Assembly (NCBI GenBank): GCA_937898715.1
Contig: CALEKA010000096.1
Span: 1 to 12,017, forward strand
Length of the DNA: 12,017 bases
Reading direction: 5' to 3'
From: an uncultured Prevotella sp.
Lineage (GTDB): Bacteria > Bacteroidota > Bacteroidia > Bacteroidales > Bacteroidaceae
In this document: positions 6,859 through 12,017 of the stretch, one piece after another
How positions within the stretch are numbered: the first letter of the stretch is position 1
How the letters are laid out: every line of letters begins with the position of its first letter
Program-made: the position numbers and the translations under genes
Notes under the pieces: generated by a model
Told to the model about the DNA's origin: nothing
What the model saw: only the letters and a program-made list of their open reading frames with translations
Database searches by the model: none

Positions 6859-8203
6859 CCTAACAGACAATAATTGCGGAAAAGGAGAAAAATGCACATT
6901 CTACAGAAAAGATATATCCGGACTATTCAAGATAGCAGACAAAAGCATTCGTGCCCTATGCTTGGAGAATGAGGACCTGCTCATTTTTCCTCATAGCATC
7001 GATTCGTGCGACGACAAGATTGGCGATTCCTCGTTTATCATAAGCATCCGCAATACAGCAGACCTTGATAAAGCAACGATTGTCACAGGCAACACGATGG
7101 GCTTTGTAGGTGTAGAGAATTGTCAATTAACGATCAAATCACGATTCGACGAAGGGCACAACAACTATTTCCTACACTATATGTTGCAAAGAGTGTTCTC
7201 TCTCAACTTTTTCGACCTAAGGCATGGGAGCGACAACGACGAAGTGTTCAACCTTCTCTTGTCTATGTTTCCTTATTTTCTAAGAACCGCCATGCATCAA
7301 GGCATTTACAAGGTATATCGTAAATTTGAGCGCAATGACTCCCGCGTAAAAGGCACGATTGACACAGCTCGGCACATTGCACGCAACACGCCCTTTATAG
7401 GCAAAGTGGCATATACCACAAACGAGCATTCCCTTGACAACGATATGACAGAACTCATACGTCATACCATAGAATTCATGAGAACGAGTAGCTTGGGACA
7501 ATCTGTGCTCAACGTCAATCGTGAGACAACAGAACAAGTAAGAGACATCATCAAGTATACACCCTCTTACGACAGGAACAAGCGTTCCGAAATTATAAGC
7601 AAGAATCTCCGCAGCAAACGCCACCCATACTTCACTGCTTATCAACCACTTCAATCGCTCTGTCTGCAAATTCTTAGAAAAGATGAGATAGAATACGGAG
7701 AAAACAATCAAAACATCTACGGCATTTTATTTGATGGTGCATGGCTGTGGGAGGAGTATCTCAACACCCTCCTCGAGGATATGGGATTTCATCATCCTCA
7801 AAATAAGAAAAACAAAGATGCCATATATTTATTTGAAGGCAATCAAGGCAAGCGTTATCCCGATTTCTATAAAGGAAACATGGTTTTCGATGCGAAATAC
7901 AAAAGATTAGAGGTTTACGATAAGCTATCCAGAGTAGGACGAGACGACCTTCATCAACTCATCACTTATGTCGCCATACAAAAAGCATCCGTAGGAGGAT
8001 TCATAGTTCCTCTAACAAAGAAACAATCCAATATACCACACGCTATACTGAAGAATAGCCACTCCACAATGCTTTACATCTTAGGCATAAAGATTGACAA
8101 CCATGCTACATCCTACACCGATTTCTGCCGACAAATGGAAGAGAGTGAGCAACAATTCGTAAAAGACTTGAATGCTCTGCAAAACACGACTCATTATTCA
8201 TAA
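6845..8203 (+). CDS. mcrC: McrC-like PD-(D/E)xK restriction endonuclease subunit
   Basis: McrC is the nuclease partner that binds McrB, stimulates its GTPase and cleaves DNA at modified sites. The 452-residue protein has the family's layout: an N-terminal beta-rich region, FLHYMLQRVF and FERNDSRVKGTID in the middle, then the nuclease core. LFDGAWLWEEYLNTLLEDMGF (split over about 295-315) is the usual McrC helix. The catalytic motif is visible as YPDFY (D340) and VFDAKYK (D349, K351), with DLHQLITYV after it (369-376). All expected catalytic residues are present, so this subunit appears intact. Its ATG (6845) lies inside the 3' end of the McrB motor ORF, whose TAA is at 6856-6858, which indicates translational coupling. 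A hairpin terminator follows the stop codon. McrC alone is not expected to restrict DNA without a working McrB. Confidence 0.9.
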   Translation: MKRINLTDNNCGKGEKCTFYRKDISGLFKIADKSIRALCLENEDLLIFPHSIDSCDDKIGDSSFIISIRNTADLDKATIVTGNTMGFVGVENCQLTIKSRFDEGHNNYFLHYMLQRVFSLNFFDLRHGSDNDEVFNLLLSMFPYFLRTAMHQGIYKVYRKFERNDSRVKGTIDTARHIARNTPFIGKVAYTTNEHSLDNDMTELIRHTIEFMRTSSLGQSVLNVNRETTEQVRDIIKYTPSYDRNKRSEIISKNLRSKRHPYFTAYQPLQSLCLQILRKDEIEYGENNQNIYGILFDGAWLWEEYLNTLLEDMGFHHPQNKKNKDAIYLFEGNQGKRYPDFYKGNMVFDAKYKRLEVYDKLSRVGRDDLHQLITYVAIQKASVGGFIVPLTKKQSNIPHAILKNSHSTMLYILGIKIDNHATSYTDFCRQMEESEQQFVKDLNALQNTTHYS

Positions 8204-8209
8204 ATGTCT

Positions 8210-8263
8210 AGCCATTGCTCAATGCGCTCCTAACACGGAACACACAATGAGCATTGGCTTTTT
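8210..8263 (+). terminator. Probable terminator of the mcrBC operon
   Basis: AGCCATTGCTCA (8210-8221) pairs with TGAGCATTGGCT (8248-8259), a 12-bp stem with one T-T mismatch and a 26-base loop, followed by TTTTT (8259-8263). It starts seven bases after the mcrC stop. The long loop makes it less certain than the rpsA terminator. Confidence 0.6.
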
Positions 8264-8348
8264 ACTCTTACAACGAGTTTGCTCGATACTGGCTAAAACA
8301 ACTATTTCCAAAATCGATAAGCCTAATTACTAGTTTTCAAAATCCGCA

Positions 8349-8444
8349 TTAATCTGCCATTCCTATAAGTAGTTCTCGTGCAAGCCAAGCATCCTCGGAG
8401 TTTCTCAACTGAAAATCTTCGGGAAGCAAGGTCTGGCAGATTTT
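8349..8444 (-). other. Coding-like 31-codon stretch in frame after the fic stop codon
   Basis: Directly after the fic TGA (8445-8447) the same frame stays open for 31 codons to a TAA at 8349-8351. It reads like protein: LLPEDFQLRNSEDAWLAREL, then LIGMAD. It has no ATG of its own near its beginning. A 9-bp perfect inverted repeat (AATCTGCCA at 8351-8359, TGGCAGATT at 8434-8442) brackets it. It may be a remnant of another gene or chance. The rest of 8264-8348 shows no gene. Confidence 0.3.
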
Positions 8445-9317
8445 TCACTTTAATTTGACGCATTCATTATATACCGCCAATCCTTTCACTGTCAAAAGGT
8501 ATTTCTGGCGAGGATGTCTTGGAGAGTTGGGATAAAGCAAACGTACATACCCCTCACTGACTGCAGGCTTCAGATAAAGATGAAGGAAATTTTTCCGTTC
8601 TTTAAGTCCAATTGCGGTCAACATTTCCTTTACCGACATTTCCCTGTCCCCTATGACCTTTATCAGTTCCAATATATAAGGATTACTTGTATGCAGCTTG
8701 TCTTTTACTTGTGGGGTACTTGTGGGGTGTTCGGTCTGAACTTGTGGGGTATTTGTGGGGTTGTCCAATTGTGGCTGTACTTTCCATTCATCCGTTACAT
8801 GGATATGTAGATAACGGATACGCAGGTCCCATTTTTCACCCAACAAGAGGTTTCGGAAGAAACGCTCCAAATACACAGAAGTGTAATCAATTCCTTTTAC
8901 AGCGTTCTTATAGTTTGCACGAATCAAGGCGTTACGGAAATACCACGAATGTCGGGCAAAAAGGCTATTGTCCACCTTGAAACCAATAGAGCGTAGATAG
9001 AGAATTGTGAATACCGCAGTTGTACGGGTATTACCTTCGGAGAAAGCGTGAATTTGCCACAGGCCGGAAACAAATCGTGTGATGTGCTCCACCGTGGCGT
9101 CTGTTGACAACCCCTTATAGCTAAACTCTTTCTCTTGACTGATATCATAGTCAATGGCTCTTCTCAAATCCTCCCAGTTCAGATAGTTTACGGTATCTCC
9201 GTCAAGCACCCACTCACGCTTTGTGATGTCATAATCACGCAGTTTGCCAGCATGCTTAAACACACCTTCAAAAACCCTACGATGGACAGAGATATAACCA
9301 CCCGTGCTGAAATCCAA
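8445..9317 (-). CDS. fic: Fic-family AMP-transferase, catalytic and C-terminal part, downstream of an in-frame amber codon
   Basis: Fic proteins usually transfer AMP from ATP to a hydroxyl on a target protein. This part holds the core: FKHAGKLRDYDITKREWVL, then the active-site loop HAFSEGNTRTTAVF, with catalytic His 90 and the HxFx(E)GNxR pattern (9021-9050). A Pro/Thr-rich linker (about residues 181-212) built on short repeats follows, then a C-terminal winged-helix-like domain (MSVKEMLTAIGLKERKNF, PRHPRQKYLLTVKGL). The only start before the motif is a TTG at 9315-9317. The same frame runs upstream through a single TAG (9336-9338) into the N-terminal ORF, and remembered homologues are one protein across this point, reading roughly NIAKIL where this gene reads NIT, stop, IL. 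I read it as one gene (8445-9626, about 393 codons) with a nonsense mutation. Similar Fic proteins are often found beside restriction systems in Bacteroidetes. Confidence 0.85.
   Translation of the reverse strand: MDFSTGGYISVHRRVFEGVFKHAGKLRDYDITKREWVLDGDTVNYLNWEDLRRAIDYDISQEKEFSYKGLSTDATVEHITRFVSGLWQIHAFSEGNTRTTAVFTILYLRSIGFKVDNSLFARHSWYFRNALIRANYKNAVKGIDYTSVYLERFFRNLLLGEKWDLRIRYLHIHVTDEWKVQPQLDNPTNTPQVQTEHPTSTPQVKDKLHTSNPYILELIKVIGDREMSVKEMLTAIGLKERKNFLHLYLKPAVSEGYVRLLYPNSPRHPRQKYLLTVKGLAVYNECVKLK
8707..8761. repeat. Four 11-bp repeats inside the fic linker
   Basis: On the plus strand, ACTTGTGGGGT occurs at 8707-8717, 8718-8728 and 8740-8750, and ATTTGTGGGGT at 8751-8761: two abutting pairs offset by 33 bases. 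In fic they encode PTNTPQV and PTSTPQV in an 11-residue repeat. Because 11 is not a multiple of three, gain or loss of one unit would shift the frame ahead of the winged-helix domain. Confidence 0.85.
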
Positions 9318-9335
9318 TGTCTGAGACGAAAGTAT

Positions 9336-9626
9336 CTAGGTAATATTGGCCGAGACTTTATCCGCCTCTTGCTTCTCGTCATCATCTGGCTCACGCTGAG
9401 TTTTCGACTGATAATAGCTTCTTATCAGTTCGCGAGCTTCATCAATATCAATCTCGCCCTCAATGTGCTTACAAGCCGTAGCCTTCAGATAATCGGAAGT
9501 CTGCAAACCATCTACAGCCTGTAGTCCGATTGCCGTCTGCCAGATGGACGCCTTTTTCTTCTGGCTTGGCTCACCTTGACGGATGTATTGGTCGAAGTCG
9601 GTATAATGTTGTGTGATATCACTCAT
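9336..9626 (-). CDS. fic: N-terminal part of the same Fic protein, cut off by an amber stop
   Basis: The 96-residue ORF begins at ATG 9626 and ends at TAG 9336-9338. It matches the N-terminal region I recall of full-length Bacteroidetes Fic proteins: MSDITQHYTDFDQYIRQGEP, then AIGLQAVDGLQTSDYL, a helical HIEGEIDIDEARELIRSYY segment and EADKVSANI. In many Fic proteins an N-terminal helix or a partner antitoxin blocks the ATP site through an (S/T)xxxE(G/N) motif; I do not see that motif exactly, though HIEGEIDIDEARELI has the look of such a helix. It lies 59 bases after the GmrSD-like gene on the same strand. If translated, it would yield a regulatory fragment without catalytic core. A true antitoxin/toxin gene pair is an alternative, but the exact frame continuity across the stop argues for a mutation. 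Confidence 0.75.
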   Translation of the reverse strand: MSDITQHYTDFDQYIRQGEPSQKKKASIWQTAIGLQAVDGLQTSDYLKATACKHIEGEIDIDEARELIRSYYQSKTQREPDDDEKQEADKVSANIT

Positions 9627-9685
9627 ACCGGATGTCGTTTTATGTGAATTTCATATTGAAGTCTCAACTCTCAACATAGGCATAA

Positions 9686-11518
9686 CTAAGCACTTGGAAA
9701 TTTGAACATTTCCATTAGCTGTTGTATCAGAGTTTCAGATCTACGCTTAATATCATCAATAGTCCACGCATCCATTTGTGCTATATCATTGTTAATTTCA
9801 AGACCATTCTTGTAACCAATAAACCGCTTACCATCTTTGCTTTGACGATCACGCTTCTCTAAGAATGACTTGTTACCCAAAGTACTATTATAGCCAGTGA
9901 TTGTCAAGTTACCTATTTTATGTGTGTATTCGTTGAGATATTTTTGTGCAAGTTCCATGTCACCGTCAGCAATCATATCAACCCAACTTTGTGGAATATT
10001 CTCTCCTTCCGGGAAGATATGCTCAATAGTCCATACATATACATTCTTCGGAGTACGGGCCCAAAGGTCTGTCCATGTTTCTTGTGTCATAGCAGACTCT
10101 GCAAGTTTGCAAAGCATGTATCTGGCTGCACCCACATTCTCCCTATAAATGTCACCTTGCAGACTTTTCTTGAACATTTCGTCTGTAGCACAGTTATTGG
10201 CTGTACCTAACATTTGCACTATAACCTTGATTACCGCTTTTCCATTGGGCTTCTCATCCTCAATATGGGCAATAATGTCCATGAAAATGCGTGTAAGGTC
10301 ACGAGTACTTGGATAGTCCGTAACATTACGTCTTACAAAATACTTGTTTAACAACTCTATCAACGTGTTGATGTCTGCATCAGTCAATTCAAGTGCTGAT
10401 TTATACTTCAATACATACATCAGAAGAAGATATGAAGGTGCACCTTGTATGTGTTCAAGGTCTTCTAAATTCTTCTTGTATGGATTTTCATTTAGTTCTT
10501 GCAGTATCAACCAAGAATAATATTGTCCGCATTCGAGAATATCTATAAGAAACGAGTTAAGGTCTTTGTTTATCAGCTTCTCAAAGATATTGAGCAAATT
10601 CGATTTTGTTGCGACTACTCCAAGAGGGTCTTTCTTCCTGTCATTATCACTACGAAACGGATCGTTCAAAGTACGTTTGAACGCATTGTAATACTGACGG
10701 AAGAAACGTTCTTGGGTTCCATAATCATCAGAAAGATATGCTAAAAGGTGTTGCCAACGATTGAAGCAATCATCCGTTGTGAGATGATTGTATTCAGCCC
10801 TTGCCATAATAAGATTCTTCATCAAGTCAATGGCTGTAAGTGGGGTTCCTCGATTATTAAGCGACTCAAACAACACATAGGCATCCGAATGGGAGGATAC
10901 TTCCATTTTCACAAGCATAGCTTGCTTCAACTTATCATATTTGCCCAAGAGGAATGTGACTTTATTTTCTAGTGTCATACTCTCCATTTCCTTGTCCATT
11001 AGCCAAAGAAAATGCTGATAGCAACGTGATATCTTGCGAACACCAAAGTATGGTAGCTTCGTTGAGACCGATTTCTTCAAGCCGAGTTCATACATAATGA
11101 AATTGTAATCTTCCAAATTATTGTTCTGAACTTGAGGAACCAACTTCATTTCATTTGGTGACAAACTGCTTTTCAATGACTTTCGTAATGCCGGAAGAAT
11201 ATCCTCATCATCTTCATCCATAAAGTCTTTATGTTCTTTCAGACGTGTGTAAATGGCAGCCAAGAAAAGGCTGATAGTAGTCAGTCTTTGTTGGCCGTCA
11301 ATTACTTCCATATAGGAGTTAATCGAATCACCCAATGGAATGCAGATAATGGAGCCTATAAAGTATTCAGGATTATTCTCGCTGATATCATCATAGAGAG
11401 CATCCCATTCTCTGTAGCTCCATGTGTATTCACGCTGATACTTCGGAATGGAATAGTAGAACTTTCCATCCGAAGCAAATATCTCGTATATATGGTATTT
11501 ATTTACGCTTTGTATCAT
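9686..11518 (-). CDS. DUF262-DUF1524 protein, GmrSD-like type IV restriction enzyme
   Basis: The 610-residue protein has the single-chain GmrSD arrangement. The N-terminal DUF262 (GmrS-like, nucleotide-using) part shows PKYQREYTW (25-33), FIGSI (53-57), the key IDGQQRLTT (73-81), and FESLNNRGTPLTAIDLMKN (217-235). The C-terminal DUF1524 (GmrD-like, HNH-type nuclease) part shows WTIEHIFPEGE (496-506), then HKIGNLTITGYNSTLGNKSF (533-552) and EKR. All these motifs are complete, so it looks active. Characterised GmrSD/BrxU-type proteins cut DNA carrying modified cytosines, such as glucosylated hydroxymethylcytosine; the substrate of this one cannot be read from the sequence. The start ATG at 11518 lies 65 bases after the small upstream ORF, and fic follows 59 bases downstream, so a shared transcript is likely. 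No methylase or BREX gene is in view. Codon use is AT-rich, unlike rpsA. Confidence 0.92.
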   Translation of the reverse strand: MIQSVNKYHIYEIFASDGKFYYSIPKYQREYTWSYREWDALYDDISENNPEYFIGSIICIPLGDSINSYMEVIDGQQRLTTISLFLAAIYTRLKEHKDFMDEDDEDILPALRKSLKSSLSPNEMKLVPQVQNNNLEDYNFIMYELGLKKSVSTKLPYFGVRKISRCYQHFLWLMDKEMESMTLENKVTFLLGKYDKLKQAMLVKMEVSSHSDAYVLFESLNNRGTPLTAIDLMKNLIMARAEYNHLTTDDCFNRWQHLLAYLSDDYGTQERFFRQYYNAFKRTLNDPFRSDNDRKKDPLGVVATKSNLLNIFEKLINKDLNSFLIDILECGQYYSWLILQELNENPYKKNLEDLEHIQGAPSYLLLMYVLKYKSALELTDADINTLIELLNKYFVRRNVTDYPSTRDLTRIFMDIIAHIEDEKPNGKAVIKVIVQMLGTANNCATDEMFKKSLQGDIYRENVGAARYMLCKLAESAMTQETWTDLWARTPKNVYVWTIEHIFPEGENIPQSWVDMIADGDMELAQKYLNEYTHKIGNLTITGYNSTLGNKSFLEKRDRQSKDGKRFIGYKNGLEINNDIAQMDAWTIDDIKRRSETLIQQLMEMFKFPSA

Positions 11519-11549
11519 TTTCTTATTTTTCGTGAACCACTACTATATC

Positions 11550-11598
11550 AAAGAGAAAACCTATATATTTCTAAATCAGAAATTTAATTTTTCTCTTT
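11550..11598. repeat. Nested inverted repeats between the small ORF and the GmrSD-like gene
   Basis: AAAGAGAAAA (11550-11559) is inverted at 11589-11598, and inside it ATTTCT/AGAAAT (11567-11572, 11578-11583) forms a second hairpin with a five-base loop. It spans the stop codon of the upstream minus-strand ORF. It could fold in mRNA and weaken read-through to the GmrSD-like gene, but the stems are AT-only or nearly so. Confidence 0.4.
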
Positions 11599-11820
11599 TT
11601 CGTCTCTCAAATCGCTAAGTGTCTTCCCTTTGTATGAGAAATATTTAGGACCTTGATAAGAACGTGATGAAGATTGCCGCGTTTCGGGCAAAAATTCGGT
11701 AGTAAATGTAGAGAGCGACCACAAACGACCTTTATATTCGATTTTGTCATCTGATGCGACCTTTACAGGCAGACTCAATGCATCAAATACTATTTCGTCA
11801 CCAACGTTAATATCTACCAT
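11584..11820 (-). CDS. Small protein with a RAMA/DUF4357-like C-terminal domain, probably the frameshifted end of a larger gene
   Basis: The 78-residue ORF starts at ATG 11820 and reads VGDEIVF, KVASDDKIEYKGRLWSLSTF, SYQGPKYFSYKGKTLSDLR. This resembles a small beta-rich domain I recall at the C-terminal ends of several Bacteroidetes nucleic-acid-related proteins, with the shared pattern VEYxGxxYSLSxF...QGPKYFxYKGKxLxxLR. Such domains normally begin earlier, with an aromatic (P/A)FxFxM segment. That segment is present upstream: removing one T from the four-T run (plus-strand A at 11830-11833) joins ETAF of the upstream fragment to KFHMVDINVGDEIVF. So this is probably the 3' end of the gene described at 11828-12017, interrupted by one inserted base. 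No catalytic residues are evident. It precedes the GmrSD-like gene and might be cotranscribed with it. Confidence 0.55.
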   Translation of the reverse strand: MVDINVGDEIVFDALSLPVKVASDDKIEYKGRLWSLSTFTTEFLPETRQSSSRSYQGPKYFSYKGKTLSDLRDEKEKN

Positions 11821-11827
11821 ATGAAAT

Positions 11828-12017
11828 TTAAAAGGCGGTTTCGGCTTCTTCCGTTTTCATACCATCGTTGATGAATACAGCGTTGAGGTTCTCCATGTTC
11901 GAGACTATTTTGTAGGTGACATTGTAAAAGCATTTAATCCAGCTTCTTTTCTAAACCCCTCAAATTCGATGGGGTTAAAATTAGGATTATACAGACTTTC
12001 CCATATGCCAAGAAATT
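11828..12017 (-). pseudogene. Degraded KilA-N-like DNA-binding protein gene, cut by window edge
   Basis: Two reading frames carry protein-like sequence. Frame one enters from the window edge and reads FLGIWESLYNPNFNPIEF, then EGFRKEAGLNAFTMSPTK, ending at TAG 11905-11907; this matches the KilA-N DNA-binding domain pattern WExLxNPxFNxxEFxxFxxxAGxNxFxxSPxxW. Frame two, open from 11950 to TAA 11828-11830, reads YKIVSNMENLNAVFINDGM then KTEEAETAF; this resembles the C-terminal region I recall of such proteins (SNxExxNAxxIxxG). In intact relatives roughly 100 or more residues separate the two blocks, so an internal deletion is likely. Alternatively a single added T near 11921 would join the frames. 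The TAA of frame two is seven bases before the ATG of the 78-residue ORF. Confidence 0.5.

Noticed and set aside
9336..9338. Reassignment of TAG as a sense codon
   Set aside because: The GmrSD-like gene ends at a TAG (9686-9688) exactly where such proteins end, so TAG works as a stop here. One nonsense mutation is simpler.
9686..11518. A BREX locus with the GmrSD-like protein as BrxU
   Set aside because: No brx, pgl or methylase gene is visible; a stand-alone type IV enzyme fits better.

Overview
The window looks like a chromosomal segment of a Bacteroidales bacterium, most likely Prevotella-like. Signs of this are a six-S1-domain bS1 of 595 residues, starts without clear Shine-Dalgarno sequences, promoter boxes of the Bacteroidetes TAnnTTTG type, and a Bacteroidetes-style MnmE. 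The genus is an inference from recalled sequence flavour, not from any search.

Layout. Positions 1-588 hold debris of mobile DNA: the start of an IS66-type tnpB on the minus strand, cut by the window edge, fused head to head with an ORF that looks like the C-terminal domain of a phage or conjugative-element protein. Positions 590-2656 hold the housekeeping gene rpsA, with its promoter, a roughly 140-nt leader and a perfect 14-bp hairpin terminator. Positions 2660-2972 hold no gene. They contain three tandem 73-bp hairpin repeats, each ending in a TATCTTTG promoter box; the last copy sits just before mnmE (2973-4388).

From 4463 to the right edge the window is an accessory defence region. The plus strand carries a McrBC-type (type IV) restriction operon: mcrB (4463-6858), interrupted by a one-base shift just before its Walker A motif, and an intact mcrC (6845-8203), closed by a hairpin terminator. 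Converging on it from the right, on the minus strand, are a degraded KilA-N-like gene, a small C-terminal-domain ORF that can be joined to it by one base, an intact 610-residue DUF262-DUF1524 (GmrSD-like, type IV) nuclease, and a Fic-family AMP-transferase gene broken by one in-frame TAG codon.

How the parts fit: McrB would recognise modified DNA and drive translocation with GTP, and McrC would cut. The GmrSD-like protein is a second, independent system of the kind aimed at modified phage DNA. Fic is a probable toxin-like or regulatory partner of the minus-strand cluster. Single-base lesions in mcrB, fic and the KilA-N-linked gene, beside intact mcrC and gmrSD, suggest a defence island that is decaying or being switched off, unless these are sequencing errors. 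I found no clearly new system. The best leads are the covarying promoter-bearing repeats, the amber-split Fic and the mcrB junction.
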